Shown piece after piece: positions 32,505 through 42,669 of a stretch of 44,284 nt of DNA. The stretch lies in the NCBI RefSeq assembly GCF_001654985.1, contig NZ_LXEU01000023.1, positions 1 to 44,284 of the forward strand, written 5' to 3'. Source of the stretch: Kluyvera georgiana ATCC 51603 (lineage in GTDB: Bacteria; Pseudomonadota; Gammaproteobacteria; Enterobacterales; Enterobacteriaceae). Position 1 is the first letter of the stretch. Every line of letters starts with the position of its first letter. The notes below the pieces were generated by a model. It had not been told where the DNA came from. It did no database searches and saw nothing but the letters and a program-made list of their open reading frames with translations. The position numbers and the translations under genes are program-made.

Positions 32505-32689
32505 ATGCAGCGCCATTCCGTCACCTGGTCGAGCGAAGCTGCCTGCTTATACATATCTTTTACATCTTCGTCGCATCACCTCTCAGCACCCTTATGCTAT
32601 CATTCGCACCTTTGGAGCGCCTGAAGCCTACGGCGCGCATCTCTACCGCTGTCCACTTTCGGCGGAATAACAAGCATTTGTGGTGACAG

Positions 32690-33562
32690 ATGAATAGTGG
32701 TTATCTGCGTTTCCCGGACTTTGATCCGGTAATTTTCTCCATCGGACCGGTCTCCCTGCATTGGTACGGCATGATGTACCTGGTGGGTTTTATCTTTGCC
32801 ATGTGGCTGGCGACGCGTCGTGCGAACCGCCCAAACAGCGGCTGGACCAAAAACGAAGTTGAAAACCTGCTGTATGCGGGCTTCCTCGGGGTATTCCTCG
32901 GCGGGCGCATCGGCTACGTGATGTTCTACAACTTCGACTCCTTCCTGCAGGATCCGCTGTATCTGTTCCGCGTCTGGGACGGCGGAATGTCCTTCCACGG
33001 TGGCCTGATCGGCGTGATCGTGGTGATGATTATCTTCGCCAAACGCACTAAGCGTACCTTCTTCCAGGTATCTGACTTCATTGCGCCTCTGATTCCGTTC
33101 GGCCTGGGCTGCGGTCGTCTGGGTAACTTTATCAACGGCGAGCTGTGGGGCCGCGTCGATCCGAGCTTCCACTACACTATGCTGTTCCCGGGCTCCCGTG
33201 CGGAAGACCTGGCGCTGTTGCCGTCGCATCCGGAATGGCAAACGCTGTTTGATACTTACGGTTCCCTGCCGCGCCACGCGTCGCAGTTGTATGAACTGGC
33301 GCTGGAAGGGGTTGTCCTGTTCCTGATCCTGAACTGGTTTATCCGTAAGCCGCGTCCGGCAGGGTCAGTTTCCGGCCTGTTCCTGATTGGCTACGGTCTG
33401 TTCCGCATCATCTCTGAATTCTTCCGCCAGCCGGATGCGCAGTTCACCGGCGAGTGGGTACAGTACATCAGCATGGGGCAGATTCTTTCGATTCCGATGG
33501 TGCTTGCGGGTATCATTATGATGGTCTGGGCGTTTCGCCGTCCGCAGAAACAGATCTCCTGA
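32690..33562 (+). CDS. lgt: Prolipoprotein diacylglyceryl transferase
   Basis: Inner-membrane enzyme that transfers diacylglyceryl from phosphatidylglycerol to the lipobox cysteine of prolipoproteins, the first step of lipoprotein maturation. 290 residues with about seven helices. The Lgt signature [16 protein letters not shown] is present near residue 142, the essential HGG appears as MSFHGGLIG near residue 103, and [15 protein letters not shown] is near residue 235. It is 6 bases upstream of thyA, an arrangement shared with E. coli. Confidence 0.97.
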   Translation: MNSGYLRFPDFDPVIFSIGPVSLHWYGMMYLVGFIFAMWLATRRANRPNSGWTKNEVENLLYAGFLGVFLGGRIGYVMFYNFDSFLQDPLYLFRVWDGGMSFHGGLIGVIVVMIIFAKRTKRTFFQVSDFIAPLIPFGLGCGRLGNFINGELWGRVDPSFHYTMLFPGSRAEDLALLPSHPEWQTLFDTYGSLPRHASQLYELALEGVVLFLILNWFIRKPRPAGSVSGLFLIGYGLFRIISEFFRQPDAQFTGEWVQYISMGQILSIPMVLAGIIMMVWAFRRPQKQIS

Positions 33563-33568
33563 GGAAGC

Positions 33569-34363
33569 ATGAAACAGTATCTCGAACTGATGCAGAAGGT
33601 GCTCGATGAGGGCACCCAGAAAAATGACCGTACCGGCACCGGTACGCTCTCCATTTTTGGCCACCAGATGCGCTTTAACCTGCAAGAAGGTTTCCCGCTG
33701 GTGACCACCAAGCGCTGCCACCTGCGCTCTATCATCCATGAACTGCTGTGGTTCCTGCAGGGCGACACCAATGTTGCCTACCTGCATGAAAATAACGTCA
33801 GCATCTGGGATGAGTGGGCCGATGAGAACGGCAACCTTGGCCCGGTCTACGGCAAACAGTGGCGCGCCTGGCCGACCCCGGATGGCCGTCATATTGACCA
33901 GATCACCACCGTCATGAACCAACTGAAAAATGACCCGGACTCGCGCCGTATCATCGTTTCGGCGTGGAACGTGGGTGAGCTGGACAAAATGGCGCTGGCA
34001 CCGTGCCACGCATTTTTCCAGTTCTACGTGGCAGACGGCAAGCTCTCCTGCCAGCTGTACCAGCGCTCATGCGACGTGTTCCTCGGCCTGCCGTTCAACA
34101 TCGCCAGCTATGCGCTGCTGGTGCATATGATGGCGCAGCAGTGCGACCTGGAAGTGGGCGACTTCGTCTGGACCGGCGGGGATACCCACCTGTACAGCAA
34201 CCACATGGAGCAGACCGCCCTGCAGCTGACGCGCGAACCGCGCGCGCTGCCGAAGCTGGTGATTAAACGCAAACCCGATTCTATTTTCGACTACCGCTTT
34301 GAAGACTTCGAAATCGAAGGTTACGACCCGCATCCGGGTATCAAAGCGCCGGTGGCGATTTAA
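33569..34363 (+). CDS. thyA: Thymidylate synthase
   Basis: Makes dTMP from dUMP with methylene-tetrahydrofolate. 264 residues, the standard length. Visible motifs are the nucleophile in [12 protein letters not shown] (Cys146 by family numbering), the dUMP phosphate loop [10 protein letters not shown], the [15 protein letters not shown] stretch near residue 165, and DTHLYSNH. The ATG follows GAGGAAG. It is co-transcribed with lgt and ends in a strong terminator. Confidence 0.98.
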   Translation: MKQYLELMQKVLDEGTQKNDRTGTGTLSIFGHQMRFNLQEGFPLVTTKRCHLRSIIHELLWFLQGDTNVAYLHENNVSIWDEWADENGNLGPVYGKQWRAWPTPDGRHIDQITTVMNQLKNDPDSRRIIVSAWNVGELDKMALAPCHAFFQFYVADGKLSCQLYQRSCDVFLGLPFNIASYALLVHMMAQQCDLEVGDFVWTGGDTHLYSNHMEQTALQLTREPRALPKLVIKRKPDSIFDYRFEDFEIEGYDPHPGIKAPVAI

Positions 34364-34377
34364 TCTTCCTGACCCGC

Positions 34378-34408
34378 AAAACGGCGCTGCTCTCAGCGCC
34401 GTTTTTTT
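34378..34408 (+). terminator. Terminator of lgt-thyA
   Basis: ACGGCGCTG / CAGCGCCGT 9-bp stem with a CTCT loop, preceded by AAA and followed by seven T in all. It starts 15 bases after the thyA stop. Confidence 0.92.
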
Positions 34409-34533
34409 ATTTTCTGAAGGCCGCTTCCCGTTTATTTGTCACCCGCTGCAACGCGTTAACCTTTTTCCGAAGCCCCACGTAAAACGCGCAATCCAGGCTC
34501 GCGCTCCGTTATTCAGCGCAGGAAACTGCCGCC

Positions 34534-34992
34534 ATGAACAGAGAACAGGGCTACACCCTTATCGAAACCTTAATCGCCGTGACGCTGGTGCTCATTCTTG
34601 GCGCTTCGGGTCTGTATGGCTGGCGCAGCTGGCAGCAAGAACAGCGTTTGTGGCAAACCGCCGGTTCACTACGGGACTATCTGCTTTATCTGCGTAACGA
34701 TGCTAACTGGCATAACCGGGACCGTCGACTGCGGGTTAACCACGAAGCGCAGGGCTGGTGCCTCACGGCGGACGATGCGGTGCTGGAGGGCTGCCCCGCG
34801 GGAAACCCCGCCATTTTCAGGCCGCCGTGGGCCGAGGTTTCGCTGAGCAAAATGACGCCGAATCTGGCGTTTTTCGGCCTGCGAAACACCGCGTGGGCGG
34901 GAAGCCTGATGGTGTCGAGCGAGGCGGGGAGCTGGACGGTTGTCATCTCCAGCTGGGGGCGAATTCGCCTGTGTGAGGGGGCCACATGCTGA
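34534..34992 (+). CDS. ppdA: Type IV prepilin-like protein PpdA
   Basis: 152-residue pseudopilin-like protein. The class III leader MNREQG is followed by YTLIETLIAVTLVLILGASG, with the Gly-Tyr/Phe cleavage site for prepilin peptidase, a Glu at +5 and one N-terminal helix. The globular part matches E. coli PpdA in NDANWHNRD and NLAFFGLRNTAWAG. It is the first of four overlapping genes (ppdA-ppdB-ygdB-ppdC), a minor-pilin set thought to prime type IV pilus or secretion pseudopilus assembly. Function in E. coli relatives is poorly tested. Confidence 0.92.
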   Translation: MNREQGYTLIETLIAVTLVLILGASGLYGWRSWQQEQRLWQTAGSLRDYLLYLRNDANWHNRDRRLRVNHEAQGWCLTADDAVLEGCPAGNPAIFRPPWAEVSLSKMTPNLAFFGLRNTAWAGSLMVSSEAGSWTVVISSWGRIRLCEGATC

Positions 34993-35540
34993 TGCGAGGT
35001 TTCTCATTGCTGGAAGTGATTATCTCTATGGCCATCAGCAGCGTATTGCTGCTTGGCGCGTCACGCTTTCTCCCCGCGCTCCAGCGGGGCGTACTGGCGC
35101 AAACGCAGCAGCAGACGCTGGAAGAGGAACTCTGGCAGCGGTTGTTCACGGTCGCGAAGCATTTGCAGCGTGCAGGGTACTGCGGGGATGACGACTGTGG
35201 CGGCGAGGCGCTGCAGATTGCACAGCAAGGGCAGTGCGTGATCGCCCACTGGGATGGCGACAGCAATGGTCTCTGGCAAACGTCGCCCGCCGACGAGGCT
35301 GACAGCATTGGCTTTCGGCTGCAGTCCGGCGTGCTGGAAACGCTACGCGGTGCGACCAGCTGCGAGGGAAAAGGGTGGGACAAAATGACCGATCCCGCGG
35401 CGCTCACGGTAACGCATTTTCAGGTAGTACGCCGTTTGCTGAGCGGTTTCCCGCCGGAGCTGACCATTGTGCTGTCGGCCAGCGGCGCACATGGCAGCAT
35501 GGTCACCGCGCAATATGGCGTGACGGGATATAATCAGTGA
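34986..35540 (+). CDS. ppdB: Type IV prepilin-like protein PpdB
   Basis: 184-residue minor-pseudopilin (PilW/GspJ-like). The leader is short (MLMRG) and processing would occur before FSLLEVIISMAISSVLLLGA. ATG 34986 overlaps ppdA by 7 bases; the ATG two codons later (MRG) is an alternative. The C-terminal half keeps GFRLQSGVLETLRGATSCEG, nearly as in E. coli PpdB. Cysteine pairs suggest periplasmic disulphides. Confidence 0.92.
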   Translation: MLMRGFSLLEVIISMAISSVLLLGASRFLPALQRGVLAQTQQQTLEEELWQRLFTVAKHLQRAGYCGDDDCGGEALQIAQQGQCVIAHWDGDSNGLWQTSPADEADSIGFRLQSGVLETLRGATSCEGKGWDKMTDPAALTVTHFQVVRRLLSGFPPELTIVLSASGAHGSMVTAQYGVTGYNQ

Positions 35541-35941
35541 ACGCCGAGCGCGGCGTTTCGTCGCTGGCCATGGTGCTGATGCTGCTGGTGCTCGGCAGCC
35601 TGATGCTACAAGGGCTGAATCAGGCGCAGCGCCAGCGGCTGGCAATGGTGAACGATGAAAGCCTGGCGATACAGCGCACGACGCAGGCGCATTCGGCGTT
35701 GCAGTGGGGGATACACCAGCCATGGGGAACTGAAGCCGAAGCCCAGTGTATGACCTATACCGCAGATACCCGCGTTTGTCTGCGCTTATTGACCGACGGC
35801 AGGTTATTGCTGATAGCACAAAGCGACGGTTTCTCGCTGTGGCAATCCGGGCGTTGGGCCGCCGGTAGCCTTCAGTTCTCAGCCCATGGCTGGAGTGATT
35901 TTTGTCCCCTGAAAGAGGCGCTATTATGCCAGACACCCTGA
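35537..35941 (+). CDS. ygdB: Pseudopilin-operon protein YgdB
   Basis: 134 residues with an N-terminal hydrophobic helix after MNAERG (VSSLAMVLMLLVLGSLMLQG), resembling PilX/GspK-type minor pilins that often lack the Glu at +5, as here. It overlaps ppdB by 4 bases and ppdC by 16, so it is translated as part of the same operon. The function is inferred from family and context. Confidence 0.88.
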   Translation: MNAERGVSSLAMVLMLLVLGSLMLQGLNQAQRQRLAMVNDESLAIQRTTQAHSALQWGIHQPWGTEAEAQCMTYTADTRVCLRLLTDGRLLLIAQSDGFSLWQSGRWAAGSLQFSAHGWSDFCPLKEALLCQTP

Positions 35942-36246
35942 AATCACGCGGTTTTAGCCTGCCGGAGGTGATGCTGGCCATGTTGTTAATGGTGATGGTG
36001 GTGACGGCGCTGGGCGGATACTACCGCGCGTTGGCCGCCGGTAACGCTCAGCTTAATCAGTATCGTCAGATGTGGCGCTATGCATGGGATCAAACGCAGC
36101 AACTGGCCGCGCCGCTGCCGGAAGGCTGGAACAGCCAGCGGGTACAGACATCGTCACAACGTTGTGTCAGCATCAATGCTACTATTACCACCCCCATGGG
36201 CAGGCAAGGGCGTTTAACGCGTCTGCATTGCCCTGTCAGTCAGTAG
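35926..36246 (+). CDS. ppdC: Type IV prepilin-like protein PpdC
   Basis: 106-residue small pseudopilin. The leader MPDTLKSRG ends before FSLPEVMLAMLLMVMVVTALGG, with the Glu at +5. I chose ATG 35926 because it gives the E. coli length and lies behind AGAGG; the frame is open 8 codons further inside ygdB. It is the last gene of the pseudopilin set and is followed by recC after 12 bases. Confidence 0.9.
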   Translation: MPDTLKSRGFSLPEVMLAMLLMVMVVTALGGYYRALAAGNAQLNQYRQMWRYAWDQTQQLAAPLPEGWNSQRVQTSSQRCVSINATITTPMGRQGRLTRLHCPVSQ

Positions 36247-36258
36247 TCAGGAGCGAAT

Positions 36259-39200
36259 ATGTTAAGGGTCTACCACTCCAACCGTCTGGACGTGCTGGAA
36301 GCGTTAATGGAATTTATCGTTGAGCAGGACCGGCTGGCTGACCCCTTCGAGCCTGAAATGATCCTCGTGCAGAGTACCGGGATGGCGCAATGGCTACAGA
36401 TGACGCTCTCCCAGCGATTTGGTATCGCCGCTAACATCGATTTCCCGCTGCCCGCGAGCTTTATCTGGGACATGTTTACCCGCGTTTTGCCCGAGATTCC
36501 CGGCGAGAGCGCCTTTAATAAGCAAAGCATGAGCTGGAGGCTGATGACGCTGTTGCCGGGCATGCTGGACAACGAGGCTTTTACGCCCCTGCGCCACTAT
36601 CTGACTGACGATGCCGATAAACGCAAGCTGTTCCAACTGGCCTCACGCGTGGCCGACCTGTATGACCAGTATCTGGTCTATCGCCCGCAGTGGCTCACGA
36701 AGTGGGAAGCCGGAGAATTAGTGGATGACGTCGGTGAGGCGCAGCAGTGGCAGGCTCCGCTATGGAAAGCGCTGGTGGAGCACACTGCAGCGCTGGGGCA
36801 GCCGCAGTGGCACCGCGCCAATCTCTACCAACGCTTTATCGACACGCTGGAAAACAGCAGCGAGAAACCTGACGGGCTGCCGTCGCGGGTGTTTATCTGC
36901 GGCATCTCTGCGCTGCCGCCGGTGTATCTGCACGCGCTGCAGGCGCTGGGCAAACATGTAGATATCTACGTGCTGTTCACCAACCCGTGCCGCTATTACT
37001 GGGGTGACATTAAAGATCCGGCGTTCCTCGCCCGGCTGATGGCGCGCCAGCGCCGACACTATCGTGAGCAGCGTGAGCTGCCGTTGTTCCAGGACGCCAG
37101 CAGCGCGCCGGGGCTGTTTAACGATAACGGCGAACAGGACGTTGGTAACCCGATGCTGGCCTCCTGGGGCAAACTGGGGCGCGACTATATCTACCTCCTG
37201 GCGGGGCTGGAGCGCTATCAGGAGCTGGATGCGTTCGTTGATATCGAGCCGGATAACCTGCTACACAACCTTCAATACGACGTGCTGGAGTTAAAAAACA
37301 GCGCCGTGGCCGGGCGCACCGTCGAAGAGTTTGCCTGGAGCGGCAACAAACGCACGCTGGCCCACGATGACCGCAGCCTGACCGTCCACGTCTGCCACAG
37401 CCCGCAGCGCGAGGTGGAAGTGCTGCACGACCGCCTGCTGGCGATGCTGGAGGCCGACCCGACGCTGACGCCGCGCGATATCATCGTGATGGTGGCGGAC
37501 ATCGACAGCTACAGCCCGTTTATCCAGGCCGTATTTGGCAGCGCCACCGGCGAGCGCTATCTGCCTTACGCCATTTCCGACCGCCGCGCCCGTCAGGCAC
37601 ATCCTGCAATGCAGGCCTTTATTACGCTGCTTTCCCTACCGGACAGCCGCTTTACCAGCGAAGACGTGCTGGCGCTGCTCGACGTGCCGGTACTGGCCGC
37701 ACGGTTCAACATTGATGAAGCCGGTTTGCAGCATCTGCGCCAATGGGTCAGCGAATCCGGCGTGCGGTGGGGGATGGACGACGACAACGTGCGCGAACTC
37801 GATCTCCCGGCCACCGGGCAGCACACCTGGCGCTTTGGTTTGACGCGCATGCTGCTGGGTTACGCCATGGAAAGCCGCGAGGGCGAGTGGCAGGACGTGC
37901 TGCCCTATGATGAATCCAGCGGGCTTATCGCCGAGCTGGTGGGGCATTTGGCTTCGCTGCTCATGCAGCTTAACCGCTGGCGACGGGTGCTGACGCAAGG
38001 GCGTTCACTCGAAGAGTGGCTACCGGTGTGCCGCGAAATGCTTAACGACTTCTTCCTGCCGGATCAGGATACCGAAGCGGCGTTAACGCTGATTGAGCAG
38101 CAGTGGCAGGGGATTATTGCTCAGGGTGTGCAGTCGCAATACGTCGGTGAAGTACCGCTGGTGCTGCTGCGCGATGAGCTGGCTCAGCGTCTGGACCAGG
38201 AGCGTATCAGCCAGCGCTTCCTGGCGGGTCCTATCAACATATGTACCCTGATGCCGATGCGATCCATTCCGTTCAAAGTGGTGTGTCTGCTGGGCATGAA
38301 CGATGGTATCTACCCGCGCGCGCTGGCGCCGCTGGGCTTTGACCTGATGAGCCAGAAGCCGCTACGCGGCGATCGTAGCCGTCGCGACGATGACCGCTAC
38401 CTGTTCCTCGAGGCAATGATGTCGGCGGAAAAATCGCTCTATATCAGCTACATCGGTCGCTCTATTCAGGATAACAGCGAGCGCTATCCATCGGTGTTGG
38501 TGCAGGAACTGCTGGACTATATCGGCCAGAGCCACTGCCTGGAAGGTGATGAGGCGCTGAACTGCGATGAAAGCGAGCGACGGGTGAAGAACCACATCAT
38601 GCACCTGCATAGCCGCATGCCGTTCGACGCGGAGAATTATCAGCATGATGAGCGCCAAAGCTATGCTCAGGAATGGCTGGCGGCGGCCAGCCGTCAGGGG
38701 GAAGCGCACGGCGAATTTATTCAGCCGCTGGAGCCGGTTGAACTGACAACGCTGCCGCTGGAGCAGCTTCAGCGCTTCTGGCGTCATCCGGTTCGCGCCT
38801 TCTTTCAGATGCGCCTACAGGTCAATTTCCGTAGCGAAGAGAGCGACATTCCCGACACCGAGCCGTTTACCCTTGAGGGGCTGACCCGCTACCAGCTTAA
38901 CCAACAGTTGCTCAATACCCTGATTGAAGAGCAGACGCCGGAAGCGATGTATCGCCGATATCGTGCGGCGGGAGAACTGCCCTACGGGCCGTTTGGCGAA
39001 ATTGCCTGGGAAGCACAGCGGCAGGAGATGACCGCGCTGGCGAGCCGGGTTATCGAATATCGTCGGGAAGGAAAGAGTCTCGAAATAGACCTTGATTGCG
39101 ACGGGGTTAACATAACCGGATGGTTACCGCAGGTTCAGGATAATGGGCTGTTGCGCTGGCGGCCATCTTTGCTTAGCGTGGCACAAGGAATGCAACTTTG

Positions 39201-39627
39201 GCTGGAACACCTTGTCTACTGTGCTAGCGGCGGCTGCGGCGAAAGCCGACTGTTGCTGCGCAAAGAGGGCGAGTGGTTATTCCCCCCGCTGGCGGCGAAT
39301 GAAGCGAAAGCGTATCTGTCACAACTGGTCGCCGGATACCGCGAGGGCATGCGCCAACCGCTGCTGTTCTTACCAGAAAGCGGAGGTGCGTGGATAAAAG
39401 CCTGTTACGATGCCCAAAATGATGCCATCTTAAGGGACGAGGAAACGCAGCAAAAAGCACGCAGCAAGTTTATGCAGGTGTATGAAGGCAATATGGTGGT
39501 GAGCGGCGAAGGGGCCGATGTCTGGTATCAGCGCTTGTGGCGTACCCTGGAACCCGCGCAGTATGAGGCGATTATCGAACAAACGACGCCGTATCTGCTG
39601 CCGCTATTTCGTTTTCACCAGGCATAG
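36259..39627 (+). CDS. recC: RecBCD exonuclease V subunit RecC
   Basis: Scaffold and Chi-reading subunit of the RecBCD helicase-nuclease that processes double-strand breaks. 1122 residues, exactly as in E. coli. The N-terminus MLRVYHSNRLDVLEALMEFI and the inactive helicase-like domains (QSTGMAQWLQMTLSQRFGIA near residue 38; LGMNDGIYPRALAPLGFDLM near residue 678) are typical. The C-terminal part is the inactive nuclease-like domain that contacts RecB and RecD. The gene stands between the pseudopilin set and ptrA, the standard order. Confidence 0.97.
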   Translation: MLRVYHSNRLDVLEALMEFIVEQDRLADPFEPEMILVQSTGMAQWLQMTLSQRFGIAANIDFPLPASFIWDMFTRVLPEIPGESAFNKQSMSWRLMTLLPGMLDNEAFTPLRHYLTDDADKRKLFQLASRVADLYDQYLVYRPQWLTKWEAGELVDDVGEAQQWQAPLWKALVEHTAALGQPQWHRANLYQRFIDTLENSSEKPDGLPSRVFICGISALPPVYLHALQALGKHVDIYVLFTNPCRYYWGDIKDPAFLARLMARQRRHYREQRELPLFQDASSAPGLFNDNGEQDVGNPMLASWGKLGRDYIYLLAGLERYQELDAFVDIEPDNLLHNLQYDVLELKNSAVAGRTVEEFAWSGNKRTLAHDDRSLTVHVCHSPQREVEVLHDRLLAMLEADPTLTPRDIIVMVADIDSYSPFIQAVFGSATGERYLPYAISDRRARQAHPAMQAFITLLSLPDSRFTSEDVLALLDVPVLAARFNIDEAGLQHLRQWVSESGVRWGMDDDNVRELDLPATGQHTWRFGLTRMLLGYAMESREGEWQDVLPYDESSGLIAELVGHLASLLMQLNRWRRVLTQGRSLEEWLPVCREMLNDFFLPDQDTEAALTLIEQQWQGIIAQGVQSQYVGEVPLVLLRDELAQRLDQERISQRFLAGPINICTLMPMRSIPFKVVCLLGMNDGIYPRALAPLGFDLMSQKPLRGDRSRRDDDRYLFLEAMMSAEKSLYISYIGRSIQDNSERYPSVLVQELLDYIGQSHCLEGDEALNCDESERRVKNHIMHLHSRMPFDAENYQHDERQSYAQEWLAAASRQGEAHGEFIQPLEPVELTTLPLEQLQRFWRHPVRAFFQMRLQVNFRSEESDIPDTEPFTLEGLTRYQLNQQLLNTLIEEQTPEAMYRRYRAAGELPYGPFGEIAWEAQRQEMTALASRVIEYRREGKSLEIDLDCDGVNITGWLPQVQDNGLLRWRPSLLSVAQGMQLWLEHLVYCASGGCGESRLLLRKEGEWLFPPLAANEAKAYLSQLVAGYREGMRQPLLFLPESGGAWIKACYDAQNDAILRDEETQQKARSKFMQVYEGNMVVSGEGADVWYQRLWRTLEPAQYEAIIEQTTPYLLPLFRFHQA

Positions 39628-39783
39628 TTGCTGTATGAAAATTGCGCAATCTGAGTTGTTCATTTACTATGCGCAACGCGTCACGGACCGATGAGTGGCC
39701 GCCGTCAGACCCATTTGTCTGGCCGGGAGTTGCCCGCACAAGCATTAAGATTCAGCAGTATTTGTTAATGGTGAGGTCCGTGA
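39628..39783 (+). promoter_or_regulatory. recC-ptrA gap
   Basis: 156 bases without a gene. No strong terminator is visible, and this stretch probably carries the ptrA promoter that also feeds recB. AGGTCC stands a few bases before the ptrA start. Confidence 0.4.
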
Positions 39784-42669
39784 ATGCCCCGCAGTATCTG
39801 GTTGAGTATTGTAGTTTTTGTCACCGCCTTTTGGGCGACCGTAGGTCAGGCAGACACCGGATGGCAACCGATTCAGGAAACCATCCGTAAAAGCGAAAAA
39901 GATACCCGTCAGTATCAGGCGATTACGCTGGATAACAAGATGGTCGTGCTGTTGGTATCCGATCCGCAGGCGGTGAAATCACTGTCGGCGCTGGTGGTAC
40001 CGGTTGGTTCGCTGGAAGATCCTGATTCGCATCCGGGCCTTGCGCACTTCCTTGAACATATGACGTTGATGGGCTCGAAGCACTACCCGCAGCCCGATAG
40101 TCTCTCGGAATTCCTCAAGCTGCACGACGGCAGCCACAATGCCAGCACCGCGCCGTATCGCACCGCCTTCTACCTTGAAGTCGAAAACGATGCCTTGCAG
40201 GGGGCCGTTGACCGTCTGGCGGATGCCATTGCTGAACCGCTGCTGGATAAAAAATACGCCGACCGCGAACGTAACGCGGTGAACGCAGAACTGACCATGG
40301 CGCGCAGCCGTGACGGTATGCGTATGGCGCAGGTTAGCGCTGAAACCATCAACCCGGCGCACCCCGGCGCGCGCTTCTCCGGCGGCAACCTCGAAACGCT
40401 GAGCGACAAGCCGAACAGCCCGGTGTATGAATCGCTGCTGGCCTTCCGCAACAAATACTACTCCGCTAACCTGATGAAGGCGGTGATTTACAGTAACAAG
40501 CCGCTGCCTGAGTTGGCACACATTGCCGCGCAAACCTATGGTCGCGTGCCGAATAAATCGATTGAACGTCCGGAAATTACCGTTCCGGTAGTCACCGACG
40601 CGCAAAAGGGCATTGTTATCCACTATGTTCCCGCGCTGCCGCGTAAAGTACTGCGCGTGGAGTTCCGCATTGATAACAACTCGGCGCAGTTCCGCAGCAA
40701 AACCGACGAGCTGATTACCTACCTCATCGGTAACCGCACGCCGGGTACGCTGTCAGACTGGCTGCAAAAGCAGGGGCTGGTGGAAGGCATTCGCGCCGAT
40801 TCCGACCCGGTCGTTAATGGGAACAGCGGCGTGCTGGCAATCTCCGCCACCTTAACCGACAAGGGCCTCGCCAATCGTGACCAGGTGGTGGCAGCTATCT
40901 TTAGCTACCTCGACATGCTGCGCCAGAAGGGCGTCGACAAAAGCTACTTTGATGAACTGGCCCACGTGCTGGACCTCGACTTCCGCTATCCGTCGATTAA
41001 CCGCGATATGGACTACGTCGAATGGCTGGCGGACACCATGATTCGCGTGCCGGTCGAACACACGCTCGATGCGGTGAACATTGCCGATCGTTACGATGCG
41101 CAGGCGATAAAAGATCGCCTGGCGATGATGACGCCGCAGAATGCGCGTATCTGGTACATCAGCCCGAAAGAGCCGCATAACAAGGTGGCCTACTTTGTTG
41201 ATGCGCCGTATCAGGTCGATAAAATCAGCGCGGATACTTTCGCGAAGTGGCAGAAAGCGGCCGACGACATCACGCTGACTCTGCCGCAGCTGAACCCGTA
41301 CATTCCTGATGATTTCACGCGGATCAAGAACGAAAAAAGCTACGCGCATCCGGAGCTGATTATCGACGAACCAAATCTGCGGCTGGTCTATATGCCGAGC
41401 CGCTACTTTGCCGCCGAGCCGAAAGCCGATATCACCATGATCCTGCGTAACCCGCAGGCGATGGACAGCGCCAAAAACCAGGTGATGTTTGCCCTCAACG
41501 ATTATCTGGCGGGCATTGCGCTCGACCAGCTCAGCAACCAGGCCGCCGTCGGCGGCATCAGCTTCTCGACCGGCGCTAACAACGGCCTGATGCTTAACGC
41601 CAACGGTTACACCCAGCGTCTGCCGCAGCTGTTTAGTGCGCTGTTAGAAGGTTACTTCAGCTATACGCCAACCGAAGATCAGCTTGAACAGGCAAAATCC
41701 TGGTACAAGCAAATGATGGACTCGGCGGATAAAGGCAAAGCCTACGAACAGGCGATTATGCCGGTGCAGATGGTGTCGCAGGTGCCCTATTTCCAGCGCG
41801 AAGATCGCAAGGCGCTGCTGCCGTCGATCACGCTGAAAGAGGTGATGGCCTACCGCGACCAGCTGAAAACTGGCGGACGTCCGGAGTTTATGGTGATTGG
41901 CAACCTCAGCGCCGAGCAGTCCACGACGCTGGCGCGCAGTATCCAGTCGCAGCTTGGTGCGAACGGTAACGAATGGTGCCGTAACAAAGATGTGCTGGTG
42001 GAAAAACAGCAGAACGCCATTTTCGAAAAAGCGGGCAACAGCACCGACTCGGCGCTGGCGGCGGTGTTTGTCCCGCCGAACGTGGATGAGTTCTCCAGCT
42101 CGGCGGCAAGCGCCATGCTGGCGCAGATCGTTCAGCCATGGTTCTACAATCAGCTGCGTACTGAAGAACAGCTTGGCTACGCCGTGTTTGCCTTTTCGAT
42201 GAACATTGGCCGTCAGTGGGGCATGGGCTTCCTGCTGCAAAGCAATGACAAACAGCCGGCGTTCCTGTGGCAACGTTTCAAAGCCTTCTTCCCGACCGCC
42301 GAGCAAAAGCTGCGGGGGATGAAGCCGGAAGAGTTCGCGCAGCTTCAGCAGGCGGTGATCGCCGACATGCTGCAAGCGCCGCAAACGCTGGGGGATGAAG
42401 CCTCACAGCTGAGCAAAGATTTCGATCGCGGTAATATGGCCTTTGATTCACGTGCTAAAGTAGTGGCCCAGATTAAGCTGTTAACGCCGCAGAAGCTGGC
42501 TGATTTCTTCCACCAGACCGTCGTTGCGCCACAGGGTATGACGGTGCTGTCGCAGGTTTCCGGAAGCCAGAATGGTAAGACGGACTATGCGCACCCCGAA
42601 GGGTGGAAGGTATGGGAGAGCATTAGCGCGTTGCAGCAAACCTTACCGATAAGACGAGAGAACGAATGA
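39784..42669 (+). CDS. ptrA: Protease III (pitrilysin)
   Basis: Periplasmic zinc metalloprotease of the M16 (insulinase) family that degrades small peptides. 961 residues, one fewer than in E. coli. A signal peptide of about 23 residues (ends VGQA before DTGWQPI) directs export. The inverted zinc motif HXXEH is at 88-92 (HFLEH) and the third ligand lies in ERNAVNAE near residue 169. Its stop overlaps the recB start by 4 bases (ATGA), so translation of recB is coupled. Confidence 0.97.
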   Translation: MPRSIWLSIVVFVTAFWATVGQADTGWQPIQETIRKSEKDTRQYQAITLDNKMVVLLVSDPQAVKSLSALVVPVGSLEDPDSHPGLAHFLEHMTLMGSKHYPQPDSLSEFLKLHDGSHNASTAPYRTAFYLEVENDALQGAVDRLADAIAEPLLDKKYADRERNAVNAELTMARSRDGMRMAQVSAETINPAHPGARFSGGNLETLSDKPNSPVYESLLAFRNKYYSANLMKAVIYSNKPLPELAHIAAQTYGRVPNKSIERPEITVPVVTDAQKGIVIHYVPALPRKVLRVEFRIDNNSAQFRSKTDELITYLIGNRTPGTLSDWLQKQGLVEGIRADSDPVVNGNSGVLAISATLTDKGLANRDQVVAAIFSYLDMLRQKGVDKSYFDELAHVLDLDFRYPSINRDMDYVEWLADTMIRVPVEHTLDAVNIADRYDAQAIKDRLAMMTPQNARIWYISPKEPHNKVAYFVDAPYQVDKISADTFAKWQKAADDITLTLPQLNPYIPDDFTRIKNEKSYAHPELIIDEPNLRLVYMPSRYFAAEPKADITMILRNPQAMDSAKNQVMFALNDYLAGIALDQLSNQAAVGGISFSTGANNGLMLNANGYTQRLPQLFSALLEGYFSYTPTEDQLEQAKSWYKQMMDSADKGKAYEQAIMPVQMVSQVPYFQREDRKALLPSITLKEVMAYRDQLKTGGRPEFMVIGNLSAEQSTTLARSIQSQLGANGNEWCRNKDVLVEKQQNAIFEKAGNSTDSALAAVFVPPNVDEFSSSAASAMLAQIVQPWFYNQLRTEEQLGYAVFAFSMNIGRQWGMGFLLQSNDKQPAFLWQRFKAFFPTAEQKLRGMKPEEFAQLQQAVIADMLQAPQTLGDEASQLSKDFDRGNMAFDSRAKVVAQIKLLTPQKLADFFHQTVVAPQGMTVLSQVSGSQNGKTDYAHPEGWKVWESISALQQTLPIRRENE